Shown piece by piece: positions 30,307-39,625 of a stretch of 64,000 nucleotides of DNA. The stretch's first letter is position 1. Every line of letters starts with the position of its first letter. Under the pieces are notes generated by a model, which saw nothing but the letters and a program-made list of their open reading frames with translations, did no database searches and was not told where the DNA came from. The DNA comes from Burkholderiales bacterium GJ-E10 (GTDB taxonomy: Bacteria > Pseudomonadota > Gammaproteobacteria > Burkholderiales > Burkholderiaceae_F): positions 1,631,700 to 1,695,699 of the forward strand of contig AP014683.1 in the NCBI GenBank assembly GCA_000828975.1, read 5' to 3'. The translations under genes were made by a program, and so were the position numbers.

Positions 30307-30750
30307 ATGGCTATCGTCAAATGGGACCCTTGGCAGGAAATCGAAGACATGTTCGACCGCTACACCCGGGCAGTCGGTTGGCGGCGCCACGGCAAGGCCG
30401 GAGCGTTCACCGGCGATGTGGATTGGTCGCCTCAGGTGGACATCGCGGAAACCCCGGAGGCATTCACGATCAAGGCCGAAATTCCCGAGGTGAACAAGGA
30501 CGACGTGAAGATATCGATCGATCAAGGCATCCTGACACTGCAGGGAACACGCAAGCAGGAAAAGGAGGAAAGGGACAAGACGTTCCACCGCATCGAACGC
30601 TACTACGGCCGCTTCAGCCGAAGCTTTTCGCTGCCGGAGAACGTCGATTCCACCGGGGTCAAGGCAACATTCAAGGACGGCATGCTGACGCTGACGCTGC
30701 CGAAGACTGCCCGCAGCGAACCCAAGGCGATCGAAGTCGCCGTGGAGTGA
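30307..30750 (+). CDS. Hsp20 / alpha-crystallin family small heat-shock protein
   Basis: 147 residues. ATP-independent holding chaperone that binds unfolding proteins in the cytoplasm. Variable N-terminus (WDPWQEIEDMFDRYT), alpha-crystallin domain at about 40-135 (QVDIAETPEAFTIKAEIPEV, GILTLQGTRK, GRFSRSFSLPENV, KDGMLTLTLPK), and a short tail. It is closer to the Hsp20 proteins of environmental bacteria than to E. coli IbpA/B. The start at 30307 follows AAAAAGGTGACGTC, which holds a possible ribosome binding site. A 10-bp stem hairpin follows the stop. Confidence 0.93.
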   Translation: MAIVKWDPWQEIEDMFDRYTRAVGWRRHGKAGAFTGDVDWSPQVDIAETPEAFTIKAEIPEVNKDDVKISIDQGILTLQGTRKQEKEERDKTFHRIERYYGRFSRSFSLPENVDSTGVKATFKDGMLTLTLPKTARSEPKAIEVAVE

Positions 30751-30755
30751 CCCGT

Positions 30756-30780
30756 CGCCTCCGCGCCCCTCGCGGAGGCG
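30756..30780 (+). terminator. Strong stem-loop after hsp20
   Basis: CGCCTCCGCG at 30756-30765 and CGCGGAGGCG at 30771-30780 form a perfect 10-bp stem with loop CCCCT, five bases after the hsp20 stop. No T tract follows (C-rich instead), so it may act as a 3' stabiliser or a Rho-assisted end, not a classic intrinsic terminator. Confidence 0.6.
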
Positions 30781-31078
30781 CGCGTCCCCCCCCGGGGGAT
30801 GGGGACCCCGACCTGCGGGCGCGGCAACGGCAATTCCCCACTGCGATGATGGATTCGCTACAATGAGCCCCGGGGCCGGTTCTGGGTGGGTTCGAGGTGA
30901 TAACTCCGGCTCCCCGACGAACGAAAATCGACCGGCCCGCAGTGCCGCCTTGCCGTCCCCCCCCCCCCCCGACATTCCCCCGTCCCGCAATGAACTTCGA
31001 AGCCATCCTGCGTCCCGGACGGGAACCTGGTCACATCGCCGCAACAACGTTCCGAAAAGCCGGCACCCGCCGCGTTCC
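30781..31078. promoter_or_regulatory. Leader region with a -10-like box and a run of 14 C
   Basis: About 300 bases between the hsp20 hairpin and the CHASE-GGDEF-EAL gene. TACAAT at 30859-30864 is a good -10 candidate with no strong -35. A run of 14 C (30957-30970) would lie in the 5' untranslated region, about 108 bases before the start codon. An open frame from an ATG at 30863 also reads through the run into the gene, but its first 72 codons look non-coding. Confidence 0.5.
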
Positions 31079-33673
31079 ATGACTTCCTCCTTGCCGATGG
31101 GCCGTTCTTTCAACGCCCTTTTGGCAGGGCTCGTTTGGCTGCTGGTCGGCCTCGGGGGCGAATACCGCGCCGGCGTCGACCGCGTCCGCGCCGATGCGCT
31201 CCTCCATGATCGCGCCTTACGTTTCCTCGAGGACAAGCGCGCCGCCCTCGACAGCGTGCTCAACGCCACCATGTTTCTCAACAGCGGGCTGGTGGCATAT
31301 GTGCAGGCCCACCCCAGACTCGACGCCCGCACGGCGAAGAGCATGCTGCGTACGCTGTACGTCCAGGGACACATCCTGCGCAACATCGGTCTGGCGCCCG
31401 GCAACCGCCTGACGTATGTCTATCCCGAGCGGGGGAACGAACGCGCCATCGGACTCTACTACCCCGATCTGCCGGACCAATGGCCGGCCGTGCAACGCGC
31501 CATCCGCGACCATGCGCCGCGACTTGCCGGTCCGGTTCGACTGAAGCAAGGCGGAATCGGGTTCATTTACCGTGTGCCGGTATTCCTCGACCCGAGCGGC
31601 CGATATTGGGGCCTGCTGAGTACGGTCATCAGTGCCGAGGGCCTGTACGGAAGCGCCGGAATTCGCCCGGATACCGACGGCATGGAGGTGGCGTTGCGCG
31701 GGCGCGATGGATCGGGACCGAACGGTGGGGAGTTCTTCGGCATCCTGGGCCTCTTCGGCACGGATGCCCTGCGGGCGCCGATCCACACCCCCGGGGGCAG
31801 CTGGGAAATCGCCGTGCGGCCGATCGGTGGCTGGCGCGCCGGGGAATCGGCCGCCTGGGTTCGCCTGGCGGCATGGCTCGTGGGCGGCGTTCTCGCGCTC
31901 ACCCTCTACCAGTTCCTGCGCATGCGCGCGGCACGCGTGTTCGCGCAGGAGGCGCTCGCTCAAGGCAATGCCAGGCTGAAGGCCTTGTTCGATCTGTCGC
32001 CATTCGGAATCGTGCTTACCGACGTCCAGGGGCGCTTCACCGAATGGAACGGCGCACTGTGCAACATGCTCGGCGGATCCCCCGACGGTCGCGCGCTGCA
32101 CAATATCGAGTCGCGGTTCTCGCGGCATCTCCTCCCCGGCAAGGAGCCGGCCGGCGGCGGCGCCGCGGCGCGCCCCCTCCGCCAGCCGTGGAACGTGGAA
32201 TGTGCGCGCGCAGACGGCGCCGCCATCACCCTTCGCATCCATGGCATCGAAATCCCGCAGGACGGCCCGCAGCGTCCCCAGTGGTACATCGTGGAGGACA
32301 TCACCGAGGCCAAGGCCGCGGAACAGGAAATTCGCCGCCTGGCGTTCTACGACCCGCTGACGCTCCTGCCGAACCGCCGCCTGCTGCTCGACCGTCTGCA
32401 CCATGCACTCGACTCAAGCGCACGCCGGGCGTCGTTCAGCGCGTTGTTGTTCGTCGATCTCGACGACTTCAAGATCCTGAATGACACACTGGGGCACAAT
32501 GCCGGAGACGAGTTGCTGGTTCAGGTGGCGCAACGGATCACCTCCTGCCTGCGTACTGGGGACACCGCCGCCCGCCTGGGCGGCGATGAGTTCGTGATCA
32601 TGATCGAGGATCTCGCGGCCGACGCCGCCGAGGCCGCCAGCATGGCAACGAGCGCCGCGGAGGAAATTCTCGCGGCCCTCAACATCCCCTACCGCGTCGC
32701 CGGGCAGGATCGCCACAGCGGCGCAAGCATCGGAGTGAAGCTTTTCCAGGCGAACCGGGAGCCGGTGGAGGAATTGCTCCGGCATGCCGACTTGGCGATG
32801 TATCAGGCGAAGTCGTCCGGCCGCAATGCGATCCGCTTCTTCGATCCGCGGATGCAGTCGATCGTGAGCCGCAATGCGGCGATCCTCGAAGACCTCCGCG
32901 ACGCGGTTCACGACCGATCCTTTGCGCTCCACTTGCAGCCGCAGGTCGATGCCGCGATGCGCTGCACCGGAGCGGAGGTTCTTCTGCGATGGGTCCATCC
33001 GACATGCGGAGTCCGGCTGCCCGACGAGTTCATCCGCATCGCCGAGGACTCCGGCATGATCCTGTCGCTCGGCCGATGGGTCCTGGAGCAAAGCTGCATC
33101 CTGCTGGCGAATTGGCGTACCACGCCAGGGTTCGCAACGCTGACCTTGTCGGTGAACATCAGCGCGCGTCAATTGCAGCACCCCGACTTTGTCGATCAGG
33201 TTCGCCGTGCACTCGATGCCAGCGGCGCCGACCCATCCGGACTGCGCCTCGAACTCACGGAAAGCTCCATGATGGATGCCATGGAGGACGCCATCGCCAA
33301 GATGGCCGCACTCCGGCGCATGGGGGTGCGTTTTTCCCTCGACGATTTCGGCACCGGGCACTCGTCGCTGGCCTACCTCAAGCGCCTGCCGCTCGATGCG
33401 CTGAAAATCGATCGCTCGTTCATCGACGGGCTCCCGCACGACACCAACGACACGGCCATCGTCCGGACCATCATCGCGCTTGCCCGAAGCCTGGAGCTCG
33501 ACCTCGTCGCGGAGGGCGTCGAATCCGACGAGCAGTTCGATTTTCTTTTGTCCTTGGGCTGCCATACCTACCAGGGCTATCTGATCGACCATCCCATCCC
33601 GATTCCAGAATTCAACCGCCGGGCTGCCTCGGCATGCTACCCGCGGATGCGCCGCGGTGGCGAGGTGGCGTAA
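31079..33673 (+). CDS. CHASE-PAS-GGDEF-EAL membrane c-di-GMP protein
   Basis: About 864 residues. A first helix (FNALLAGLVWLLVGLGGEY) and a second near residue 260-280 (WLVGGVLALTLYQFL) enclose a periplasmic CHASE-type sensor (LNSGLVAYVQAHP, RNIGLAPGNRLTYVYPERGN, QGGIGFIYRVPVFLD). In the cytoplasm follow PAS (FGIVLTDVQGRFTEWN), GGDEF with intact RLGGDEF, and EAL with EVL in place of EAL (GAEVLLRWVHP) but the other motifs (ELTESSMMD, DDFGTGHSS, KIDRSFI, VAEGVES) intact. Both synthesis and breakdown of c-di-GMP look possible. Ligand unknown. The start at 31079 is preferred over 30863. Confidence 0.88.
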   Translation: MTSSLPMGRSFNALLAGLVWLLVGLGGEYRAGVDRVRADALLHDRALRFLEDKRAALDSVLNATMFLNSGLVAYVQAHPRLDARTAKSMLRTLYVQGHILRNIGLAPGNRLTYVYPERGNERAIGLYYPDLPDQWPAVQRAIRDHAPRLAGPVRLKQGGIGFIYRVPVFLDPSGRYWGLLSTVISAEGLYGSAGIRPDTDGMEVALRGRDGSGPNGGEFFGILGLFGTDALRAPIHTPGGSWEIAVRPIGGWRAGESAAWVRLAAWLVGGVLALTLYQFLRMRAARVFAQEALAQGNARLKALFDLSPFGIVLTDVQGRFTEWNGALCNMLGGSPDGRALHNIESRFSRHLLPGKEPAGGGAAARPLRQPWNVECARADGAAITLRIHGIEIPQDGPQRPQWYIVEDITEAKAAEQEIRRLAFYDPLTLLPNRRLLLDRLHHALDSSARRASFSALLFVDLDDFKILNDTLGHNAGDELLVQVAQRITSCLRTGDTAARLGGDEFVIMIEDLAADAAEAASMATSAAEEILAALNIPYRVAGQDRHSGASIGVKLFQANREPVEELLRHADLAMYQAKSSGRNAIRFFDPRMQSIVSRNAAILEDLRDAVHDRSFALHLQPQVDAAMRCTGAEVLLRWVHPTCGVRLPDEFIRIAEDSGMILSLGRWVLEQSCILLANWRTTPGFATLTLSVNISARQLQHPDFVDQVRRALDASGADPSGLRLELTESSMMDAMEDAIAKMAALRRMGVRFSLDDFGTGHSSLAYLKRLPLDALKIDRSFIDGLPHDTNDTAIVRTIIALARSLELDLVAEGVESDEQFDFLLSLGCHTYQGYLIDHPIPIPEFNRRAASACYPRMRRGGEVA

Positions 33674-33767
33674 GCAACCGGGAAACTGCTACGCTCCGCC
33701 GTTTTGACGACGCGACGGCGTGGACGCATTCCGTACATGGAAGGTGTCCGGGAACGCCACGACCCCC

Positions 33768-34613
33768 ATGGATCTCCTGCACATCCTGATTCTCGCCCTG
33801 GTCCAGGGCGCCGCCGAACTGCTGCCGGTGTCGAGTTCCGCCCACGTGATCGTCGCCGAAAAGCTCATGGGGCTCGACCCCACCGCGCCGGCAATGACCA
33901 TGCTGCTGGTCATGCTCCATACCGGCACGATGTTCGCCGTCATCGTGTATTTCTGGCAGTCTTGGCGCAAGACCTACTTCTCCTCGATGGCGGAATTCCG
34001 CCGCCAAGCGTGGTACATCGTGATCGCCACCGCGGCAACGGGCGTCGTCGGGCTGACGCTGCAGGAGGCGATCAAGCGCGGATTCGCCCACAACGCACCG
34101 GATTTCGAGATCGAGCAGCTGTTCGGCAACGCCCGGCTGATGGCGGCAGCGCTCCTGGCCGCCGCCGTGCTCATCATCGGCTCGGCACGCCTGCCGCAAT
34201 CCGGGTCCCGCTCGCTGACGGCGCGACGCGCCGTGTGGATCGGCGCCGTACAGGGCCTGTGTCTACCCTTCCGCGGGTTTTCGCGTTCGGGCGCAACCAT
34301 CTCGACCGGCCTTGCGCTGCGGATCGACCGGCGGCAGGCCGAGGAATTCAGTTTCGCCCTGGCCGTCGCCCTCACGCCCGCCGTGCTCGTGAAGGAACTG
34401 CACCGCCTGTTCAAGACCGGCGCTGCCGGCGCGATCCAGCACCCGAACGGGTGGCTGCACGCCCTCGCCCCCGATCTTGCCGGCATGGTCTTCTCGTTCC
34501 TCGCCGGTCTCGCCGCGCTGCGCTGGCTCTCGGGCTGGCTCGAGCGAGGACACTGGCACTATTTCGGCATCTACTGCGTGTTCGCCGCGGCCGTCGTGCT
34601 CTGGGTCGGCTGA
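33768..34613 (+). CDS. uppP: Undecaprenyl-diphosphate phosphatase UppP (BacA)
   Basis: Inner-membrane phosphatase that recycles undecaprenyl diphosphate to the monophosphate carrier for peptidoglycan and O-antigen. About 281 residues, with several hydrophobic helices. The two family signatures are present in slightly variant form: QGAAELLPVSSSAHVIVAEK near residue 11 (usually EFLPISSSGH) and RGFSRSGATISTGL near 175 (usually PGxSRSG). ATG at 33768 chosen; an upstream in-frame start at 33720 would add 16 residues. The next gene follows on the same strand after 247 bases. uppS, which makes the same lipid, is at 54-55 kb. Confidence 0.9.
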   Translation: MDLLHILILALVQGAAELLPVSSSAHVIVAEKLMGLDPTAPAMTMLLVMLHTGTMFAVIVYFWQSWRKTYFSSMAEFRRQAWYIVIATAATGVVGLTLQEAIKRGFAHNAPDFEIEQLFGNARLMAAALLAAAVLIIGSARLPQSGSRSLTARRAVWIGAVQGLCLPFRGFSRSGATISTGLALRIDRRQAEEFSFALAVALTPAVLVKELHRLFKTGAAGAIQHPNGWLHALAPDLAGMVFSFLAGLAALRWLSGWLERGHWHYFGIYCVFAAAVVLWVG

Positions 34614-34860
34614 GCGTAGGCAACCGTCCGGCGGGACATCCGGATGGTGCGCCATCGCGCACATCCGGAAACATCGAATCGACCTGCCGCACGGTAACGG
34701 CCTCGTCACGGAAACGTCACACCCGAACTGCAAGCTTTGCGGAGCACGCCTGCACGGCCGCCGGGGTTTCGTGGCGATGACATCGCCGCTTTTCATCGTA
34801 TCGCACGATTGCGGTCCTCCGGAAAATTCTTCCCGTTTCCGCAACGACCGGGTCGCATGT

Positions 34861-36666
34861 ATGACGCTCCCCCACTGTCCCGACGCACATCCTTCCACGC
34901 CCGCGGAATTTCCGCGCATCGATGCGATCCGCGCCGCGTGCCGGGGAACGGGGCTGCGCTTCGCCTTTCAGCCGATCTTCGCCATGAACGAAGCAACCGT
35001 CTTCGGCTACGAGGCGCTCCTGCGTCCACCGCCCCCCTGGAAAGACCCGCTGCACCTGCTCGACGATGCCAGGAAATCCGGCCTCGGCATTGCTCTGGAA
35101 CTTGCGTGTTGCGAATCGGCGATCCGGGACTTCGCAGGACAGCGCCTGCCGGGGAAATTGCTGCTCAACCTCGGCGCCCCCACCATGGCCGCCATCGGCG
35201 TCGCGCGCAACCCACTGCTGGCCGCCGCGATCGCCAATGACCTCCTTCCCAGCCGCATCGTCGTCGAACTGACCGAACGCGAACCGATCCTCGACCTCGA
35301 TCGTGTCATCGAAACCACCCGCTCGCTGCGATCCTGCGGCCTCGGGATCGCGCTCGACGACTACGGAGCCGGCTATTCGGGCATGCATCTCTGGCTCGAA
35401 ATCCAGCCCGACATCATCAAGATCGACCGGTATTTCGTGTCGAACCTCCACGCGTCCCCGGCGAAGTGTGAAGCCGTACGCAGCATGGTGCACCTGGCGG
35501 GAAAGCTGGGGACCCGGCTGCTCGCGGAAGGCATCGAAACCCGGGCGGAACTGGCGATCCTGCGAGACCTCGGTGTTCCCCTGGCCCAAGGGTATCTCCT
35601 CGGACGCCCCGCCGTCGAACCGTCCCGCGGCATCCCGCAGGACGTCGCCGCGGTACTGCGCTCGCATCAGGTTGCGGTCATTCCGGAACCGTCGCGCATG
35701 CACGCGCCGGGGGAAACCATCGGGAAGCTGCTGATTCCGGTGCCGCATACCGACAGCCACGCAACGAACCATGAGGTCGATCGGCTCTTCAAGGCATCGC
35801 CGCAGATCCACGCCATCGCCGTCGTGGATGGCGGCGCCCCGATCGGCCTGATCAACCGGCAGCAATTCATCGACCGGCTTGGGAAGCCGTTCCACCGCGA
35901 AATCTATGGCAAGCAGCCCTGCACCACGTTCATGAACGCCAGCCCGTTGGTGATCGAGGCCGACACGCCGCTGGAATCGCTCATGCAGATCCTCTCGGGC
36001 GACGACCAGCGCTACCTGTCCGACGGGTTCATCATCACCCTGAACGGGTCCTACCTCGGACTCGGGAGCGGCGAAGGCCTGGTGCGCGCGATGTCCGCGC
36101 TGCGCATCGAAGCCGCCCGCCATGCCAACCCGCTCACGTTCCTTCCCGGGAACATTCCGATCACCAAGCACATTGCACGGCTGCTGCAGAGCGGCGCCCC
36201 CTTCGCGGCCGCCTATGCGGATCTCGATCACTTCAAGCCGTACAACGATCAGTATGGCTACTGGCAGGGCGACGAAATGATCAAGCTCGCGGCCCAGATC
36301 ATCCTTGCCGAAGTCGACCCGATGATCGACTTCGTCGGCCATGTCGGTGGTGACGACTTCGTCATCCTGCTGCAGAGCGCGGACCATCGGGCGCGTTGCG
36401 AAGCCATCGTCACGAAATTTCGTGATGCCGCGCGCGGCCTGTACAACGAGGAGGACCGGCTTCGCGAGGGCCTCTACGCGGAGGACCGGCACGGCAACCG
36501 GAGCTTCTTCCGGCTCACCGCAATGTCGATCGGCATCGTCGAGATCGCGCCGGGGACGGCCGCCACGCCGGAGATGGTCGCTTCGCGCGCCGCAGCGGCG
36601 AAGCGCCTGGCGAAAAAAACCGGGGATTGCGTGCAGGAGATCGCGGCTAACGCGGGGCGTCCATGA
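34861..36666 (+). CDS. EAL-CBS-GGDEF c-di-GMP protein
   Basis: About 601 residues in the order EAL, CBS pair, GGDEF, the reverse of the common arrangement. EAL at about 20-255 is intact (YEALLRP, ELTERE, DDYGAGYSG, KIDRYFVSN, LLAEGIET). Two CBS-like segments at about 290-420 (AIAVVDGGAPIGLINRQQFI; ASPLVIEADTPLESLMQIL) suggest adenine-nucleotide sensing. The GGDEF domain at about 430-590 has GGDDF in place of GGDEF, so cyclase activity may be reduced or lost. No membrane helix. ATG at 34861; a Met at 34777 is possible. The 3' end overlaps copD tail-to-tail by 20 bases. Confidence 0.85.
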   Translation: MTLPHCPDAHPSTPAEFPRIDAIRAACRGTGLRFAFQPIFAMNEATVFGYEALLRPPPPWKDPLHLLDDARKSGLGIALELACCESAIRDFAGQRLPGKLLLNLGAPTMAAIGVARNPLLAAAIANDLLPSRIVVELTEREPILDLDRVIETTRSLRSCGLGIALDDYGAGYSGMHLWLEIQPDIIKIDRYFVSNLHASPAKCEAVRSMVHLAGKLGTRLLAEGIETRAELAILRDLGVPLAQGYLLGRPAVEPSRGIPQDVAAVLRSHQVAVIPEPSRMHAPGETIGKLLIPVPHTDSHATNHEVDRLFKASPQIHAIAVVDGGAPIGLINRQQFIDRLGKPFHREIYGKQPCTTFMNASPLVIEADTPLESLMQILSGDDQRYLSDGFIITLNGSYLGLGSGEGLVRAMSALRIEAARHANPLTFLPGNIPITKHIARLLQSGAPFAAAYADLDHFKPYNDQYGYWQGDEMIKLAAQIILAEVDPMIDFVGHVGGDDFVILLQSADHRARCEAIVTKFRDAARGLYNEEDRLREGLYAEDRHGNRSFFRLTAMSIGIVEIAPGTAATPEMVASRAAAAKRLAKKTGDCVQEIAANAGRP

Positions 36667-37525
36667 CGCCGAGCAGGAAGGCCACGACGACGACGGCCAC
36701 ACCGAGGGCGAATTCCAGTGCGATGCTCAGGCGCAACCCCCGTTCCGCTTCCCATTGCGCCTGCGGATCGCGACTGTCGAGTGCCGGCGTGTAGCGGCCG
36801 CGATTGAGCAGCGCCGCCAACCCCATGCCGGCGACGAGCGCGACCTTCCCGATCAGTACGTGGGCATAGTCGGCCTTGATCAGCGCCGCAACGCCGCCGA
36901 TCCGGAACCAGGCATTGAGCAGGCCGGTGCCGACGACCGTCGCCACCAGCGCCTGTCCGTAGGCGGAGAACCGCCGCAGCAACTCCGCAAGTACATGCGG
37001 CCGCAAGCGCGCCACAAAGGAGTAGAGAACCGGCAGCGCCCCAATCCAGGCTCCCGCAACGAGCAGGTGCAACGCGGCGGTAAGCCGTTGGACGATCCCG
37101 GACAACCCGGACGCCGCCGCGGCATGGCCAACCATTGCCACGCTGGCAAGCGCCGCCGCCACCAGAACGTAAACGCTGCGCTCCTGCCAGACCGCATCGC
37201 GCTCCGTGGGCAACCACGCCAGGATCGTCGCGCCCAGAACGATCGCCAGCCGCGCCGACCAGATCTGGCCGAACGACGTCTGGCTCATCACGAAACCGAT
37301 CTGCCGAAAGTTGACCGCCGCCGCGGGATCCCCCAGCACAACGGCCGTTTCCACCGCCGGCCACAACAAGCCGGCCACCGAGGCGACGAGGGCGGCTACG
37401 CGAAACGCCTTGCGCTCATTCCAGGCGGGGCGAACACCCAGCACGCGCTCCAGGGACAACACGCCGAACCAGAACATCAGCGCGGCGGCGTGGACGGCTC
37501 CGCAAAGGGCGAGTAGAAGAGTCAA
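36647..37525 (-). CDS. copD: CopD-family copper transport membrane protein
   Basis: About 292 residues with around eight hydrophobic helices; CopD domain (VQRLTAALHLLVAGAWIGAL, with His and Trp typical of the family). Partner of periplasmic CopC in moving copper across the inner membrane. The start is probably the TTG at 37525, which overlaps the copC stop as TTGA; another TTG at 37543 is possible. The frame has no ATG near its beginning. The pair copC-copD is often fused (YcnJ) or adjacent as here. Confidence 0.82.
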   Translation of the reverse strand: MTLLLALCGAVHAAALMFWFGVLSLERVLGVRPAWNERKAFRVAALVASVAGLLWPAVETAVVLGDPAAAVNFRQIGFVMSQTSFGQIWSARLAIVLGATILAWLPTERDAVWQERSVYVLVAAALASVAMVGHAAAASGLSGIVQRLTAALHLLVAGAWIGALPVLYSFVARLRPHVLAELLRRFSAYGQALVATVVGTGLLNAWFRIGGVAALIKADYAHVLIGKVALVAGMGLAALLNRGRYTPALDSRDPQAQWEAERGLRLSIALEFALGVAVVVVAFLLGVMDAPR

Positions 37526-37887
37526 GGCGATGCCGTGAACCAATACGTGCCGTGCATCCGGTGTCCGTCGGCACCGACCGCGACCCAACGAACCCGGTAC
37601 CGGCCGGGGGGCAATTTCTGGTGCAGGTGCAGAACCAGGGTGCGCGGATCACCGCGGGCCACCGTCGCGGCCGGCTCCACCACGGCTTCTCCGGCCCCCG
37701 ATTCCAGATGGACGGTCGAAAGCGCGGGCTCCAGGTCCTCCGAAAATCGCAAGCGGAGCTCGTGCACCGCGCGCGCCCGGCCACCGGCCGCGGGTTGCGC
37801 CGCGCGCAGATGAGGATGCGCGGCGGCGATGCCGCAGGCCAGCAGCGCCACCAGAAACACGGACCAAGGTCTGGGATGAAGGCTCAT
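37522..37887 (-). CDS. copC: Periplasmic copper-binding protein CopC
   Basis: 121 residues. Signal peptide (PWSVFLVALLACGIAA), then the mature N-terminus AHPHLRAAQPA, whose first His residues are the Cu(II)-binding end of CopC. The beta-sandwich core follows (LRLRFSEDLEPALSTVHLES; PPGRYRVRWVAVGADGHRMH), ending GTYWFTA. The Met-rich Cu(I) site of some CopC proteins is absent, so this is a Cu(II)-only type. Diverges from bioB over 64 bases; overlaps copD by 4 bases. Confidence 0.85.
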   Translation of the reverse strand: MSLHPRPWSVFLVALLACGIAAAHPHLRAAQPAAGGRARAVHELRLRFSEDLEPALSTVHLESGAGEAVVEPAATVARGDPRTLVLHLHQKLPPGRYRVRWVAVGADGHRMHGTYWFTASP

Positions 37888-37951
37888 GCGCGGAAAGTGT
37901 AATACTTAAAGGTTTATTGGCTTTCCTTTTCTCCTTTGAGGCGATTTCATC

Positions 37952-38908
37952 ATGTCGGTTCCCCAACCGCAGTGGACCCAGGAACACATCGAGGCGCTGT
38001 TCGCGCTTCCATTCAACGACCTGCTGTTTCGCGCGCAGCAGGTCCACCGCGAGCACTTCGATCCCAACACGGTCCAGCTCTCGACCCTGCTTTCGATCAA
38101 GACGGGAGGATGCAGCGAGGACTGCGCGTATTGTTCGCAGTCGAGCCGCAACGACACCGGTCTGCCGGCGGAAAAACTCATGCCCGTGGCCGATGTCGTC
38201 GATGCGGCCCGTTCGGCAAGACAGACCGGGGCGACCCGCTTCTGCATGGGTGCGGCATGGCGCAGCCCCCAGGATCGACATATCGATGCGCTCACGCAGA
38301 TGATCCGGGAAGTCAAGGCACTGGGCATGGAAACCTGCATGACGCTGGGCATGCTCGACGACTCCCAGGCGCAGGCGCTCAAGGAGGCGGGACTCGACTA
38401 CTACAACCACAACCTCGACACTGATCCGGAGTACTACGGATCGATCATCACAACCCGCACCTATGACGACCGGCTGCGCACGCTGCGCAGCGTGCGCGAT
38501 GCCGGCATCAAGATCTGCTGCGGCGGAATTCTCGGCATGGGCGAGTCGCGCCACCACCGTGCCGGCCTGATCGAACAGCTCGCCAATCTCGACCCCTACC
38601 CGGAATCGGTGCCCATCAACCAGCTCGTTCCGATCGCCGGCACTCCGCTCGCCGACGCCGCCCCGCTCGACCCGATCGAATTCGTGCGCACGATCGCGGT
38701 GGCGCGCATCACCATGCCGCGCGCGCACATCCGTCTTTCCGCCGGCCGGGAACAGATGGGAGACGCGACCCAGGCGCTGGCCTACCTCGCCGGGGCCAAT
38801 TCGATCTTCTATGGCGAGCGCCTGCTGACCACCAACAATGCCGCCGAGAACAAGGACCGTGACCTGCTCCGACGCCTCGGCATCCGCGCGGAATCGCTGC
38901 ACGACTGA
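37952..38908 (+). CDS. bioB: Biotin synthase BioB
   Basis: Radical SAM enzyme that inserts sulfur into dethiobiotin to make biotin. About 318 residues. The 4Fe-4S motif is [13 protein letters not shown] (CxxxCxxC); [17 protein letters not shown] and [11 protein letters not shown] are family motifs, and the Arg of [16 protein letters not shown], a ligand of the 2Fe-2S cluster, is present. No other bio genes lie nearby, and no BirA-type operator is evident in the 64 bases upstream. Confidence 0.96.
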   Translation: MSVPQPQWTQEHIEALFALPFNDLLFRAQQVHREHFDPNTVQLSTLLSIKTGGCSEDCAYCSQSSRNDTGLPAEKLMPVADVVDAARSARQTGATRFCMGAAWRSPQDRHIDALTQMIREVKALGMETCMTLGMLDDSQAQALKEAGLDYYNHNLDTDPEYYGSIITTRTYDDRLRTLRSVRDAGIKICCGGILGMGESRHHRAGLIEQLANLDPYPESVPINQLVPIAGTPLADAAPLDPIEFVRTIAVARITMPRAHIRLSAGREQMGDATQALAYLAGANSIFYGERLLTTNNAAENKDRDLLRRLGIRAESLHD

Positions 38909-39101
38909 CATCCCGTACGAGGAACCCGCGCAACCCCATGAATCCACACGGGTTATAACGGAATTAGATGCAACTGCAAATTAGAATCGATCTCGCTCGC
39001 AAGAGCCTACGAACCGGAAACGATCCGGTCGGCAGGCATGAGATCGCGAAGCCGGACGCGATGCATGCCGCATCCAACAATTTCCGGCAGGGAGTCACCG
39101 C

Positions 39102-39248
39102 ATGCACCAAGTCATTCACTACGGCCAAGTCCAGGCCTTCCTGCACGATCCGGCGACCGCGCCGCTGATGCCCTACATGATCCCGTTCCTGATCCTTACC
39201 GCCGTGTTCCTCGTCGCGACCGCGATGGGCGCGAAGGAAAACAACTAA
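39102..39248 (+). CDS. 48-residue single-pass membrane peptide
   Basis: ATG at 39102, stop TAA at 39246-39248. The product begins MHQVIHYGQVQAFLHDP, has one hydrophobic stretch (MIPFLILTAVFLVATAMG) and ends AKENN. A ribosome binding site (GGCAGGGAG) lies at the right distance upstream, and a hairpin with flanking A and T tracts begins about 70 bases after the stop, so it looks like a complete small gene. No family recognised. It follows bioB on the same strand after 193 bases containing a GGTTATAACGG segment that could be its own promoter. Confidence 0.6.
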   Translation: MHQVIHYGQVQAFLHDPATAPLMPYMIPFLILTAVFLVATAMGAKENN

Positions 39249-39625
39249 GCAACCATTCCGCTCCGGACCGGGACGCGATGCGGCCCGGTCCATTCCCTCC
39301 TCCCCACAAAAAAAACAGGCCGCACGAAGGCGGCCGAGTTCTGGTTTTGGTTTTCCTTGGTGTAGTTATCATTTCGGCCGTTTCCCGGCCATTCCCCCCG
39401 TCTCCCTCCTCGCAATTCCGGTCCAGCGGATCCGACGCAGCGACACCCGCTTCACGCAAGGCCCGCAGCATATTGGGGTCGTGACGCCCGAACAAGTTGC
39501 AGTGCAATCGGTTCGTTGCTTTCCCGCAACGAAAATCAAACCTTCCGAGCGAATCGTTGCACAGGATCTTCCGATCCAGCGATCGATTCACGGTTCGATG
39601 CACGGCCCGATTCGGGCCTTCTTCC
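39249..39625. other. Intergenic stretch with two hairpins
   Basis: 377 bases between the 48-residue gene and the MFS gene, which converge on it. It contains the bidirectional terminator at 39310-39350 and a short perfect hairpin GGCCCG-ATT-CGGGCC (39604-39618) at the 3' end of the MFS gene. No credible gene was seen on either strand. Confidence 0.5.
39310..39352. terminator. Probable bidirectional intrinsic terminator
   Basis: Stem GGCCGC (39318-39323) and GCGGCC (39330-39335) with loop ACGAAG. On the minus strand it is followed by eight T (the A run before 39316), a classic terminator for transcripts from the MFS side. On the plus strand a T-rich stretch (GTTCTGGTTTTGGTTTTCC) follows, which could end the transcript of the 48-residue gene. 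Confidence 0.75.

Noticed and set aside
31079-33673. Longer start at 30863 for the CHASE-GGDEF-EAL gene
   Set aside because: The ATG overlaps a likely -10 box, the 72 extra codons are Pro/Arg/Ser-rich and cross the poly-C run, and the first membrane helix begins naturally after 31079.
37888-37951. BirA operator before bioB
   Set aside because: A GGTTTA half-site is present, but no matching TTGTAAACC arm at the correct spacing.
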